From Hyphomicrobiales bacterium (lineage in GTDB: Bacteria; Pseudomonadota; Alphaproteobacteria; Rhizobiales; Xanthobacteraceae), in assembly GCA_017305555.1 (NCBI GenBank), contig JAFKKM010000023.1:1-64000 (forward strand): a stretch of 64,000 nt of DNA, written 5' to 3'. The notes beneath the pieces are model-generated. The model was given only the letters and a program-made list of their open reading frames with translations, had not been told where the DNA came from and ran no database searches. Of the stretch, positions 28,130 to 38,831 are shown in pieces (the stretch's first letter is position 1; the number at the start of each line of letters is the position of its first letter). Both the position numbers and the translations under genes were made by a program.

Positions 28130-28780
28130 CTACACCGCGACCGCATTCTTCGGCGTGCGGAATTCACCGCTGGCCTTGTCGAGGATGTAGAGATCACCCT
28201 TGGCGACGCCGAAATAGGCGCCATGCAGCAGCAGTGTGCCGCGCTCGACCTTGGTGCGGATGCACGGGAACGTCATCAGATTTTGCAGGCTGCGCTTGAT
28301 GACACCGTGCTCGAGCCGGGTAATGAAGGTTTCCTGATCCTCGCCCGCAATCGGCTTTAGCTTGGACGTATCCGGCTCGATGATCGACATCCAGCGGCCG
28401 ATGAAATCGCCGGGCGACAGCGGCGCGCTATCCTGCGTCAGCGCCTTGACGCCGCCGCACTGGGCATGGCCCATCACCACGATGTGCTTGACGCGCAGCA
28501 CCTGCACCGCGAATTCCAGCGCGGCGGAAACGCCATGCGCCTCGCCGTCCGGCGCGTAAGGCGGCACCAGATTGGCGACGTTGCGCACCGTGAACAATTC
28601 ACCCGGCCCTGCGCCGAAAATCGTCTCGGGCGCGACGCGCGAATCGGAACAGCCGATCAGCATGGTTTCGGGCGACTGCCCATGCACCGACAATTCGCGA
28701 TAGCGCGATTGTTCGGCGGGCAGTCGATGGGTCGCAAAATCGCGGTATCCCGCGATCAGATGTTTCGGGAACGTCAGCAT
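28130..28780 (-). CDS. Beta-class carbonic anhydrase
   Basis: A 216-residue enzyme. The zinc ligands are Cys in IGCSDSRVAPE (with the Asp-Arg dyad) and His/Cys in VVMGHAQCGGVKAL. It interconverts CO2 and bicarbonate in the cytosol. ATG 28780 (MLTFPKHLIAGYRDF) fits the usual N-terminus; an ATG at 28819 would add 13 residues and the frame is open to 28975. Neither start has a strong ribosome-binding site. Confidence 0.93.
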   Translation of the reverse strand: MLTFPKHLIAGYRDFATHRLPAEQSRYRELSVHGQSPETMLIGCSDSRVAPETIFGAGPGELFTVRNVANLVPPYAPDGEAHGVSAALEFAVQVLRVKHIVVMGHAQCGGVKALTQDSAPLSPGDFIGRWMSIIEPDTSKLKPIAGEDQETFITRLEHGVIKRSLQNLMTFPCIRTKVERGTLLLHGAYFGVAKGDLYILDKASGEFRTPKNAVAV

Positions 28781-28937
28781 GAGCGTGGCCTGATGATGGA
28801 TGATGGCCTCATGAACCATAGCGATCCCATCGGAACAAGGCTTTCTCTCGACGGCGCGCGGTGTTAGGGCTTTGAGTCTGTTCCCGCGCCAAGAGCCATT
28901 TCCGTTCCGATGGAATCGAAACGGGGCTCTGGATTCT

Positions 28938-28995
28938 CGTTTTGACGCGCGTTCTTTACGCGAACCGGCACCCACTTCGCTCGAAAACGCTCTCG
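28938..28995. repeat. Palindrome-type intergenic repeat, family F (copy 3)
   Basis: GACGCGCGTTCTTTACGCGAACCGGCA followed by CCCACTTCGCTCGAAAACGCT matches the copy at 2917 in the same orientation. It lies in the promoter region between the divergent carbonic anhydrase and CoA lyase genes. Confidence 0.75.
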
Positions 28996-29040
28996 CCGAC
29001 GACCGCGCGCAAGCCGCGCGAATGATTGAGGAATTGCATC

Positions 29041-29922
29041 ATGACCCGTCCCCGCCGCAGCCTGCTGTTCATGCCGGGTTCCAATGCGCGGGCGCTGGAG
29101 AAAGCACAGACGCTCGCCGCCGACGGCCTGATCCTCGATCTCGAGGACGCGGTGGCGCCGGACGCCAAATCGTTGGCGCGCGACCAGATCGCGCGCGCGG
29201 TAGCCACGCGCGGGTTCGGCAAGCGCGAGGTGCTGATCCGCATCAACAGCCTCGACTCGCCGTGGTGGCTTGACGATCTCAACATGGCGGCGGCGGCGCG
29301 GCCCGACGGCATCCTGGTGCCGAAGGTGTCCACCGTGGAAGATCTCAAACTGGTCGCCGACCGACTCGCTGAAGCCAACGCCGATCCGGCCGTGAAGGTG
29401 TGGGCGATGATCGAGACCGCGCGCGCCATTCTCGACGCCGACAAGCTCGCCGCGCAGGCTCGCGATCCGGCGATGCGCCTTGCCGGCTTCGTGTTCGGCC
29501 CGAACGACATCGCGCGCGAAACCCGCATCCGCATGGTGCCGGGCCGCGCGACCATGCTGCCGATCATCACCCATTGCGTGCTGGCGGCCCACGCCCACGG
29601 CCTCGAAATGCTCGACGGGCCATACGGCGACATCGGCAACATGGACGGCTTGAAGCAGGAGTGCGCGCAGAGCCTCGATCTCGGCTTCGACGGCAAGACG
29701 CTGATCCACCCGAGCCACCTCGCGATCTGCAACGAAGCCTTCACGCCGCCGGCGGACGAGGTCACCAATGCCCGCAAGATCGTCGCCGCCTTCGACCTGC
29801 CGGAAAACGCCTCGCGCGGTGCCATCCAGCTCGACGGCCGCATGGTGGAGCGTCTCCACGCCGAAATCGCCCGCCGCACCATCGCCATCTCGGACGCCAT
29901 CGCGACGCTGGAACAGGGTTAG
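29041..29922 (+). CDS. HpcH/HpaI-family CoA ester lyase (CitE-like)
   Basis: A 293-residue protein of the CitE/malyl-CoA lyase superfamily: [38 protein letters not shown] (Mg-binding acidic residues), [12 protein letters not shown] and [16 protein letters not shown]. Candidate reactions are cleavage of citramalyl-, malyl- or beta-methylmalyl-CoA; the sequence does not choose between them. ATG 29041 follows GAGGAA by eight bases. It is followed after 92 bases by purH. Confidence 0.88.
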   Translation: MTRPRRSLLFMPGSNARALEKAQTLAADGLILDLEDAVAPDAKSLARDQIARAVATRGFGKREVLIRINSLDSPWWLDDLNMAAAARPDGILVPKVSTVEDLKLVADRLAEANADPAVKVWAMIETARAILDADKLAAQARDPAMRLAGFVFGPNDIARETRIRMVPGRATMLPIITHCVLAAHAHGLEMLDGPYGDIGNMDGLKQECAQSLDLGFDGKTLIHPSHLAICNEAFTPPADEVTNARKIVAAFDLPENASRGAIQLDGRMVERLHAEIARRTIAISDAIATLEQG

Positions 29923-29934
29923 CCAGTGATTTAA

Positions 29935-30014
29935 GGGCAGAATTGCCCCTATGTGGTTCCGTCGACGGGGAAAGCGTGCTACCCGACGGCGTAAATCCCC
30001 CAGGAACCACATCC
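29935..30014 (+). promoter_or_regulatory. Structured purH leader that hides the ribosome-binding site
   Basis: A 4-bp hairpin (GGGC 29935-29938 with GCCC 29945-29948) is followed by a perfect 10-bp helix, ATGTGGTTCC (29951-29960) with GGAACCACAT (30003-30012). The right strand includes the likely ribosome-binding AGGAA (30002-30006) and ends two bases before the purH ATG. Within the 42-base loop, GTCG (29961-29964) can pair with CGAC (29984-29987) and the GGGG run (29967-29970) with CCCC (29997-30000), as in a pseudoknot. This is a candidate translational riboswitch. I do not see the CCGCCUGGGC element of the ZTP class. Confidence 0.6.
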
Positions 30015-31607
30015 ATGTCCGACACTCCGCGCCGCGTGACCCGCGCACTGCTTTCCGTTTCCGACAAGACCGGCCTGATCGATTTCGCCAAGGCGCTCGC
30101 TGCTCAGGGCGTCGAATTGGTCTCAACCGGCGGAACCGCCAAGGCCATCGCGGCGGCGGGCCTGAAGGTGCGCGACGTCTCCGAACTCACCGGCTTCCCG
30201 GAGATGATGGACGGCCGCGTCAAGACGCTGCATCCGAAGGTGCATGGCGGCCTGCTGGCGATCCGCGACAACGCCGAGCACGCCAAGGCGATGAAGGATC
30301 ACGCCATCGCGCCGATCGATCTGCTGGTGGTCAATCTCTATCCGTTCGAAGCGACCGTCGACAAAGGTGCGCCTTACGAGGACTGCATCGAGAACATCGA
30401 TATCGGCGGCCCGGCGATGATCCGCGCTGCCGCCAAGAACCACGACGACGTCGCGGTGGTGGTCGAGGCCGGCGATTATCAGGCGGTGCTGGATGAACTC
30501 GCTGCCAACAACGGCGCAACCACGCTCTCGCTGCGCCGCCGCCTCGCCGCCAAAGCTTATGCGCGCACCGCTGCCTATGATGCCGCGATCTCCAACTGGT
30601 TCGCCGTGCAGTTGAAGGACAACGCGCCGGACTACCGCGCCTTCGGCGGACGCCTCGTGCAGCGGCTTCGCTACGGCGAGAACCCGCACCAGACCGCTGC
30701 GTTCTACCGCACGCCAGATCACCGTTTCGGCGTCGCCACCGCACGGCAGGTACAGGGCAAGGAATTGTCCTACAACAACATCAACGACACCGACGCCGCT
30801 TACGAATGCGTCGCCGAGTTCGACGCCAAGCGCACCGCCGCCGTCGCCATCATCAAGCACGCCAATCCCTGCGGCGTCGCGGAAGGTGCCGACCTCGTCA
30901 GCGCGTATCGCAAGGCGCTGGCCTGCGATTCGACATCGGCCTTCGGCGGCATCGTCGCGCTGAACCGCACATTGGATGCGGAAGCCGCGCGCGCCATCAC
31001 CGAGATTTTCACCGAGGTGATCATCGCGCCCGACGCGAGCGAGGAAGCCATCGCCATCGTCGCGGCGAAGAAGAACCTGCGCCTCTTGCTCGCCGGCGGC
31101 CTGCCCGATCCGCGCGCGCTCGGCCTCACCGCCAAGACCGTCGCCGGCGGCCTGCTTGTGCAGAGCCGCGACAACGCGTCGGTCGACGACATGACGCTGA
31201 AGGTCGTCACCAAGCGCGCACCGTCCGAGGCCGAATTGCGCGACCTGCGCTTCGCCTTCCGCGTCGCCAAGCATGTGAAATCCAACACCATCATCTACGC
31301 GAAGGATCTCGCCACCGTCGGGATCGGCGCCGGCCAGATGAGCCGTGTCGATTCCGCGCGCATCGCGGCACGCAAGGCGGAAGACGCCGCGCGCGAATTG
31401 AAGCTGAAAGAGCCGATGACGCGCGGCTCGGTGGTGGCGTCGGATGCGTTCTTCCCGTTCGCGGACGGGATGCTGGCCTGCATCGAGGCGGGCGCGACGG
31501 CGGTGATCCAGCCCGGCGGCTCGGTGCGCGACGATGAAGTGATCAAGGCCGCCGACGACCACAACATCGCCATGGTGCTCACCGGCACCCGGCATTTCCG
31601 GCATTAA
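30015..31607 (+). CDS. purH: Bifunctional AICAR formyltransferase / IMP cyclohydrolase
   Basis: A 530-residue enzyme catalysing the last two steps of purine synthesis. The N-domain (IMP cyclohydrolase) shows [28 protein letters not shown] and [16 protein letters not shown]. The C-domain (formyltransferase) has [14 protein letters not shown], the Lys-His pair in [11 protein letters not shown], and [13 protein letters not shown] 30015 is the family start ([14 protein letters not shown]). It needs 10-formyl-THF and AICAR, so the structured leader may respond to a related metabolite. Confidence 0.97.
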   Translation: MSDTPRRVTRALLSVSDKTGLIDFAKALAAQGVELVSTGGTAKAIAAAGLKVRDVSELTGFPEMMDGRVKTLHPKVHGGLLAIRDNAEHAKAMKDHAIAPIDLLVVNLYPFEATVDKGAPYEDCIENIDIGGPAMIRAAAKNHDDVAVVVEAGDYQAVLDELAANNGATTLSLRRRLAAKAYARTAAYDAAISNWFAVQLKDNAPDYRAFGGRLVQRLRYGENPHQTAAFYRTPDHRFGVATARQVQGKELSYNNINDTDAAYECVAEFDAKRTAAVAIIKHANPCGVAEGADLVSAYRKALACDSTSAFGGIVALNRTLDAEAARAITEIFTEVIIAPDASEEAIAIVAAKKNLRLLLAGGLPDPRALGLTAKTVAGGLLVQSRDNASVDDMTLKVVTKRAPSEAELRDLRFAFRVAKHVKSNTIIYAKDLATVGIGAGQMSRVDSARIAARKAEDAARELKLKEPMTRGSVVASDAFFPFADGMLACIEAGATAVIQPGGSVRDDEVIKAADDHNIAMVLTGTRHFRH

Positions 31608-31626
31608 GAAAAGCCACCTTTCAGTA

Positions 31627-31753
31627 CGTCATGGCCGGGCTCGTCCCGGCCATCCACGTTTTTTCTGGGTAAGTTGCTGTGAAGACGTGGATGCCCGTGA
31701 CATAGGCGAGCAACGCGACGCCGTTCTTCAAAGGGCTGTGCACGGGCATGACG
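31627..31753. repeat. Intergenic repeat, family B long variant (copy 2)
   Basis: The outer arms CGTCATGGCCGGGCTCGTCC and CACGGGCATGACG flank the usual ATCCACG/CGTGGAT pair. An inserted segment reading GGCGAGCAACGCGACGCCGT then TCTTCAAAGGGCT is shared only with the copy at 57782-57908. It separates the convergent purH and MFS genes. Confidence 0.8.
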
Positions 31754-31784
31754 AACACTAAGTTTGTTCGAAAACAGAAGACCG

Positions 31785-33164
31785 TTACTCCCGCACCCGC
31801 GTCAGCAGCATCAGCCCCATCAGGAACAGCACCACGATCACGCCCATGCCAGCCTTCTGGCTGGCGGTGGCCGCGGTGACGATGCCGATCAGAAGCGGCC
31901 CGATGAACGACGTCACCTTTCCTGTCAGCGCGAACAATCCGAAGAACTGCGTGATGCGATCCTTCGGCGCCATCCGGATCAACAGCGAACGCGACGCAGC
32001 CTGCAACGGCCCGCCCATCATGCCGATCAAACCGCCGAGTACGAGATAGGCTTTCTCCGCAGGCGAGGCGAACAGCGCGCCGCCCGGCTGCGGCGGCGTC
32101 ACCGCAATGAACAGGATCGAATCGCGATCCACCAGCAGGATGGTGAAGCTCGCCAGCAGCAGCACGGTAAGCGCGCCGGCGATCACCCGCTTCGGCCCGA
32201 AGCGATCGTCGAGCTTGCCGCCCATCCACGCGCCGAAGGTGCCGGCAATCGCCAGCAGGATGCCGAAGGTGCCCATCTGGATGGTGCGCCAGCCGAAGGT
32301 GCCCGCCGCATAAATGCCGCCGAACGCGAACAGCGAAATCAAGCCATCAGTGTAGAGCATGTTGGCGAGCAGAAATGTCGCAATCGACTTTCGCCGCGGC
32401 AATTCACTCAACGTCTGCCGCAATTCGCGCAGGCCCTCGCGCAACGCCTCGCGCACCGGCCGCTTCGACGGGAAATCCGGCGTCAGCAAGAACATTGGCA
32501 GTACGAACACGACGAACCACAACCCGGTGAGCGGCCCGACGATACGGTCCCCCTGATGCATCGCCGGATCGAGCCCGAACAGCGGCATCAAGCCGAACAG
32601 CGTGCGGCCGCCGTCGGGGCTTCCGGCGAGGAAACCCAGCACCAGCACCAGGCTGAGAATGCCGCCGATATAGCCGGTGGCCCAGCCGGTGCCGGACAAT
32701 CGGCCGATCTTCTCCGGCGGCACCAGCGACGGCATCATCGCATTGTTGAACACCGTGGCGAATTCGACGCCGACGGTCGCGATCGCATAGGCAATCAGCA
32801 CCGGCAGAATCAGGCTCGGGTCGCCCGGCTTGCCGATCCACATCAGGCTGGAGCCCAGCACCAACAGCACGCCGAACACCGCGATCCACGGCTTGCGCCG
32901 GCCGCTGGCGTCGGCGATAGCGCCGAGGATCGGCGACATGATCGCGATCAGAAATCCCGCCGCCGCCGTCGCGAAGCCCCACAGCGATTGCCCTTCCGCC
33001 GGCGTCGCTGCCACGAAGGTCGCGAAGTACGGCGCAAACACAAAGGTCGTGATCAGCGTGAAATAAGGCTGCGCCGCCCAATCGAAGAAGATCCATGCCA
33101 CCACCGCCGAACGCGGCGGATAGGTTGCAGGCACATCTGCACGCGTGGCGGCCGCTACCGACAT
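31785..33164 (-). CDS. UMF1-type MFS transporter
   Basis: A 459-residue protein with about 12 TM segments. FFDWAAQPYFTLITTFVFAP at the N-terminus and LLDxxGRRKPW-like loop AIADASGRRKPWIAVFG mark the UMF1/Atg22-like MFS branch. Its substrate is unknown; distant eukaryotic relatives export amino acids from vacuoles. It is divergent from ggt. Confidence 0.85.
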   Translation of the reverse strand: MSVAAATRADVPATYPPRSAVVAWIFFDWAAQPYFTLITTFVFAPYFATFVAATPAEGQSLWGFATAAAGFLIAIMSPILGAIADASGRRKPWIAVFGVLLVLGSSLMWIGKPGDPSLILPVLIAYAIATVGVEFATVFNNAMMPSLVPPEKIGRLSGTGWATGYIGGILSLVLVLGFLAGSPDGGRTLFGLMPLFGLDPAMHQGDRIVGPLTGLWFVVFVLPMFLLTPDFPSKRPVREALREGLRELRQTLSELPRRKSIATFLLANMLYTDGLISLFAFGGIYAAGTFGWRTIQMGTFGILLAIAGTFGAWMGGKLDDRFGPKRVIAGALTVLLLASFTILLVDRDSILFIAVTPPQPGGALFASPAEKAYLVLGGLIGMMGGPLQAASRSLLIRMAPKDRITQFFGLFALTGKVTSFIGPLLIGIVTAATASQKAGMGVIVVLFLMGLMLLTRVRE

Positions 33165-33316
33165 GGGATCATTCCTTGGGAATTGCCTTGCGAATCACCG
33201 AGGCATTTTGCGTACCGCATCCGCCACCGTATAGCATGACGGGTATGTGCTTGCCGATACGATGCCGACGTCACAAATCTGTTGCGAGCCGCCTGCCACG
33301 CCCCGAGGAGCCTCCG

Positions 33317-35068
<1,752 letters not shown>

Positions 35069-35075
35069 AGCATTT

Positions 35076-35158
35076 CGTCATTGCGAGGAGCGCAGCGACG
35101 AAGCAATCCAAGAGCTGCGAAGAAAGAACTGGATTGCTTCGCTTCGCTCGCAATGACG
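35076..35158. repeat. Intergenic palindromic repeat, family A (copy 2)
   Basis: CGTCATTGCGAGGAGCGCAG and CTTCGCTCGCAATGACG arms with the GAAGCAATCCA/TGGATTGCTTC inner pair. It lies between the convergent ggt and GST genes. Confidence 0.85.
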
Positions 35159-35185
35159 AAGGTGCTCGTTCCCGCAATTGGCAAC

Positions 35186-35851
35186 CTAATTCCCCACCGT
35201 ATACGGCCCGCCCTTTTCCAGCGCGCGCTGGTAGGCCGGGCGCGCGTGGATGCGCTTGAGGAAGTCCAACGCCTTCGGATGATGTGCCGAGAGACCTGCG
35301 CGCGAGGCCGCCGCTTCCAGCGGAAAGCTCATCTGGATATCGGCTGCGGTGAAGTCGTTGCCGGCGAACCATTCGCTTTTATTGAGCTCGGTTTCCCAGA
35401 ACGCCATGTGCTGCTTGAGTTGCGGATCGACCAAGGTGGCCAATGCCTGCCCGGTTATTTTTTTCACCAGCGGCCGCAGCAACAGCGGCGAGCGGCGCGG
35501 CATCAGCGAGAAGATCAACTTCATCAGCAGCGGCGGCATCGCCGAGCCTTCGGCGTAGTGCAGCCAGTAGGTGTAGCGCAGCCGCTCCGGCGTGTTCGGC
35601 GGCGGGATCAGCCGGCCCTCGCCGTAGTTGCCGACAATGTATTCGATGATCGCGCCGGACTCCGCGACGGTGTTGCCGCCGTCGGTGACCACCGGCGATT
35701 TGCCGAGCGGATGGATCACCGCCAGTTCGCGCGGCGCCTGCATGGTCGGCAGCCGCTGGTAGCGCACGATCTCGTACGGCAGGCCCAGTTCCTCCAACAG
35801 CCACAGCACCCGTTGGGAGCGCGAATTGTTGAGGTGATGCACGGTCAACAT
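35186..35851 (-). CDS. Glutathione S-transferase-family protein
   Basis: A 221-residue protein with the thioredoxin-fold N-domain (MLTVHHLNNSRSQRVLWLLE) in which the Ser after NN is the likely glutathione-activating residue, and GNTVAESGAIIEYIVGNYGE at the glutathione-binding loop. A helical C-domain follows (WFAGNDFTAADIQMSFPLEA). It probably conjugates or reduces electrophiles. It diverges from the DUF2239 gene, and the strong operator-like repeats lie in the shared 157-base gap. Confidence 0.9.
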   Translation of the reverse strand: MLTVHHLNNSRSQRVLWLLEELGLPYEIVRYQRLPTMQAPRELAVIHPLGKSPVVTDGGNTVAESGAIIEYIVGNYGEGRLIPPPNTPERLRYTYWLHYAEGSAMPPLLMKLIFSLMPRRSPLLLRPLVKKITGQALATLVDPQLKQHMAFWETELNKSEWFAGNDFTAADIQMSFPLEAAASRAGLSAHHPKALDFLKRIHARPAYQRALEKGGPYTVGN

Positions 35852-35934
35852 GAGGAGACTCCCTGAGCGGCGGCCTTGTGGCGAAAGGGCCTCAAATCAG
35901 GCAGCGATTTCAATGCTTTTGCAACCTGCAAATA

Positions 35935-35977
35935 TTTATCCGGGTAATATTGACAGAATATTTTTGCCCGGATAAAA
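35935..35977 (+). promoter_or_regulatory. Near-consensus promoter flanked by paired TTRYCCGGRTAA operators
   Basis: Two pseudo-palindromic 12-mers occur, TTATCCGGGTAA (35936-35947) and TTGCCCGGATAA (35964-35975), in mirror orientation and 28 bp apart centre to centre. Between them is TTGACA (35950-35955), and 16 bases on is ATAAAA (35972-35977), overlapping the second site. This would place a dimeric repressor over the promoter of the DUF2239-MATE pair. The regulator is not identified in the window. Confidence 0.7.
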
Positions 35978-36008
35978 AGCGCAACTTCGTCTTCCTGGAC
36001 CATCAGCC

Positions 36009-36599
36009 ATGAGCAACCCAGCCAATTTTACCGTCTTCGAGAACGATCACCGTGTCGCCACCGGGCCGCTGGCCGAAGTGGCGCTGGTGGTCAAATGGAT
36101 GGCCGACCGGCCGGGCTCGACGTCGATCCTGATTTTCGACGACGCCACCGGCCGCACCATCGATCTCGACCTGCGCGGCAGCGACGCCGAGGTGGTGGCG
36201 AGGCTGCGGCCCGCCGCAAGCCCACCGGCCCCTGCCACCGCGCCGGAGCTGCCACGCGGCCGCGGGCGACCGAAGCTCGGCGTCGTCGCCCGCGAGGTCA
36301 CGCTGCTGCCGCGCCATTGGGATTGGCTCTCCATGCAGCCGGGCGGCGCCTCGGTGGCGCTGCGCAAGCTGGTCGAGGAGGCCCGCCGCCGCAATGGCGA
36401 CCACGATCGCGCCCGCATGGCGCGCGACGCCGCCTATCATTTCATGTCGACGATGGCCGGCAACTGGCCTGGCTTCGAGGATGCCTCGCGCGCGCTGTTC
36501 GCAAGCGACCGCCATCGATTCGCCGAACTGATCGCGTCATGGCCTCCGGACGTTCGCGATCATATCGTGAAACTCGCTTTCAACGACAACGCCGGCTGA
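36009..36599 (+). CDS. DUF2239-family protein
   Basis: A 196-residue cytosolic protein. The DUF2239 pattern is visible: VFENDHRVATGPLAEVALVV, DDATGRTIDLDLRGS, then RGRGRPKLGVVAREVTLLPR followed by HWDWLSMQPGGASVALRKLV. The second half looks like a ribbon or helix-type DNA-binding segment, but no biochemical role is established. It is followed after 17 bases by the MATE exporter, so the two are likely an operon controlled by the operator promoter upstream. Confidence 0.85.
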   Translation: MSNPANFTVFENDHRVATGPLAEVALVVKWMADRPGSTSILIFDDATGRTIDLDLRGSDAEVVARLRPAASPPAPATAPELPRGRGRPKLGVVAREVTLLPRHWDWLSMQPGGASVALRKLVEEARRRNGDHDRARMARDAAYHFMSTMAGNWPGFEDASRALFASDRHRFAELIASWPPDVRDHIVKLAFNDNAG

Positions 36600-36616
36600 G
36601 CGGCAGAAAGACCATC

Positions 36617-37969
36617 ATGACCGCCCCCGTCGTTCCCCTCTGGCGGACGTATATCGTCTTCCTGTTGCCGATGATGCTGAGCAACATCCTGCAAGCGCTG
36701 TTCGGCACCATCAACAGCATCTATCTCGGACAGATGATCGGCGTCGACGCGCTTGCCGCCGTCGCCGGCTTCTTCCCGGTGATGTTCTTCTTCATCGCCT
36801 TCATCATCGGGCTCGGCGCCGGTGCTTCGGTGCTGATCGGACAGGCCTGGGGCGCGCGCGAGCCGGAGCGCGTCAAGGAAGTCGCAGGCACCACGCTGAC
36901 ATTGGCACTGCTTGGCGGCGCGGTCATCGCCGTGTTCGGCGGCATCTTCACACGCGACCTGTTGATCATGCTGGCGACGCCCGCCAACGTGCTCGATGCC
37001 GCCACCGATTACGCGCGGATCATGATGATCGCGATTCCTGCGACCTTCGCCTTCCTGCTGCTGACCTCGATGATGCGCGGCGTCGGCGACACCGTCACGC
37101 CGCTGTTCGCGCTCGCCTTCTCCACCGCGATCGGCCTCGTCGTCACGCCCGCGCTGATTCAAGGCTGGTTCGGCCTGCCCAGGCTCGGCGTTGCCAGCGC
37201 CGCTTATGCCTCGGCCACGGCGTCCATCGTCACGCTATGCTGGCTCGCCATCTACATGCGACGAAGCAAACACGCGCTGGCGCCGGATCGCGCCTTTCTG
37301 CGCGGGATGGTTCCCGATTTCTCGCTGCTGGGCAAAGTGTTGCGGATCGGTTTGCCGACCGCTGTGCAGCTGGTGGTGATGTCGCTCGCCGAACTGGTGC
37401 TGCTCGGCATCGTCAACAGTTTTGGGTCGGACGCGACGGCCGCTTACGGCGCGCTCAACCAGGTGCTGGCCTATGTGCAGTTTCCGGCGATCTCGATTGC
37501 CATCACCGCCTCGATCTTCGCTGCGCAGGCGATCGGCGCCGGCCATGTCGATCGCCTCGGCGCCATCGTGAAAACCGGCCTGCTACTCAACCTGATCATG
37601 ACCGGTGCACTGGTGGCCCTGGGCTATCTGCTGTCGCGGCTGATCATCGGCCTGTTCATCATCGACGAGAACGTGCTCGAGCTAGCGCAGCACGCACTGC
37701 ACATCGTGCTGTGGAGCACGGTGCCGTTCGGCATGGCCGGCGTCTTCTCGGCGACGATGCGCGCCAGCGGCACGGTGCTGGTACCGACGCTGCTGTCGAT
37801 TGTGTCGATCCTTGCGGTGGAGGTGCCGGCCGCGATCCTGCTTAGTCGCGCGCTCGGCCTCTCCGGCGTCTGGACCGCCTATCCGATCACGTTCTGCGCC
37901 ATGCTGCTGTTGCAGATGATGTTCTACTGGTTCGTCTGGCGCAAGAAGAAGATCGAGCGGCTGATCTGA
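36617..37969 (+). CDS. MATE-family multidrug efflux transporter
   Basis: A 450-residue protein with 12 predicted TM segments in two MatE repeats: LLPMMLSNILQALFGTINSI with YLGQMIGVDALAAV, and GLPTAVQLVVMSLAELVLLG with VNSFGSDATAAYGALNQVL. Family members export cationic drugs or metabolites by Na+ or H+ antiport. It starts 17 bases after the DUF2239 gene. Confidence 0.92.
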   Translation: MTAPVVPLWRTYIVFLLPMMLSNILQALFGTINSIYLGQMIGVDALAAVAGFFPVMFFFIAFIIGLGAGASVLIGQAWGAREPERVKEVAGTTLTLALLGGAVIAVFGGIFTRDLLIMLATPANVLDAATDYARIMMIAIPATFAFLLLTSMMRGVGDTVTPLFALAFSTAIGLVVTPALIQGWFGLPRLGVASAAYASATASIVTLCWLAIYMRRSKHALAPDRAFLRGMVPDFSLLGKVLRIGLPTAVQLVVMSLAELVLLGIVNSFGSDATAAYGALNQVLAYVQFPAISIAITASIFAAQAIGAGHVDRLGAIVKTGLLLNLIMTGALVALGYLLSRLIIGLFIIDENVLELAQHALHIVLWSTVPFGMAGVFSATMRASGTVLVPTLLSIVSILAVEVPAAILLSRALGLSGVWTAYPITFCAMLLLQMMFYWFVWRKKKIERLI

Positions 37970-38086
37970 CGCCAAGGCGGCGTTCGGAGTACCGCGTCCG
38001 CTCTTATATGATATCCATCATAAAAAGTGGTGGACGCGGCGGCGCGGCTGCGCCACACTCCTCGCGCATTGTCCGAGGAGCCTTTC

Positions 38087-38698
38087 ATGAGCCAGCCGCC
38101 CCGCCCGCAATTCCTGTTCGATTTCGGCAGCCCCAACGCCTATCTCAGCCACAAGGTCATTCCGGCCATCGAGAAGCGCACCGGTGTCACGTTCGAATAT
38201 GTGCCGATCCTGCTCGGCGGCATCTTCAAGGCTACCAACAACAAGTCGCCGGCCGAGACGCTGGCCGGCATCAAGAACAAGCGCGAGTTCATGGAGCTTG
38301 AAACGCAGCGCTTCCTCAAGCGCTTCAACGTCAAGCCCTACGTCTGGAATCCGAATTTCCCGGTCAACACCCTGATGCTGATGCGCGGCGCGATCGCGGC
38401 GCAGGCCGAAGGCGTGTTCGAGGCATACGTCGAGGCCGCCTTCCATCACATGTGGGAGGAGCCGAAGAAGATGGACGATCCCGAGGTGCTGGGCAAAGCC
38501 TTGACCGCATCGGGGCTGGATGCCGCGAAACTGTTCGCCCGCGCACAAGAGCCCGAGATCAAGAACAAGCTGCTGGAGAACACGCAAGCCGCGGTGGCGC
38601 GCGGCGCGTTCGGGTCACCCACCTTCTTCGTCGGCGACGAGATGTTCTTCGGCAAGGAGCAGTTGCGCGAGGTCGAGGAGTTGATTGTGGGGAAATAA
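38087..38698 (+). CDS. 2-hydroxychromene-2-carboxylate isomerase (DsbA/kappa-GST family)
   Basis: A 203-residue thioredoxin-fold protein: FLFDFGSPNAYLSHKVIPAI (the Ser of kappa-class enzymes), VPILLGGIFKATNN, and GAFGSPTFFVGDEMFFGKEQ near the end. Family members isomerise 2-hydroxychromene-2-carboxylate in naphthalene breakdown with glutathione; many homologs act on other compounds. No aromatic degradation genes lie near, so the real substrate is open. GAGGAG before ATG 38087 decides the start. Confidence 0.88.
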   Translation: MSQPPRPQFLFDFGSPNAYLSHKVIPAIEKRTGVTFEYVPILLGGIFKATNNKSPAETLAGIKNKREFMELETQRFLKRFNVKPYVWNPNFPVNTLMLMRGAIAAQAEGVFEAYVEAAFHHMWEEPKKMDDPEVLGKALTASGLDAAKLFARAQEPEIKNKLLENTQAAVARGAFGSPTFFVGDEMFFGKEQLREVEELIVGK

Positions 38699-38709
38699 AG
38701 CGAAGACAA

Positions 38710-38809
38710 CGTCATCCTGAGGAGCGCTCCGCAGGAGCGCATCTCGAAGGATGCGCAACAACGGTCATCCTTCGAGGCTCGCCAAGATGGCTCGCACCTC
38801 AGGATGACG
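38710..38809. repeat. Intergenic palindromic repeat, family G
   Basis: Outer arms CGTCATCCTGAGGAGCG... and ...CACCTCAGGATGACG are complementary, and inner GAAGGATG/CATCCTTC pair as well. It is a single copy in this window. Confidence 0.75.
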
Positions 38810-38831
38810 TGTCGCACCATTGGAGAACCCC

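Noticed and set aside
29935-30014. ZTP (pfl) riboswitch as a named call for the purH leader
   Set aside because: Gene context fits, but the conserved 3' element and the expected layout of the class are not visible, so it is reported only as a structured leader.
29951-30496. Upstream ATG in the purH leader (start MWFRRRGKR) as a possible leader peptide
   Set aside because: It has no ribosome-binding site and continues out of frame deep into purH. It lies exactly in the left strand of the leader helix, so RNA structure explains the sequence better.
30123-31604. Minus-strand open frame of 493 codons over purH
   Set aside because: Antisense to purH, whose catalytic motifs are unambiguous.
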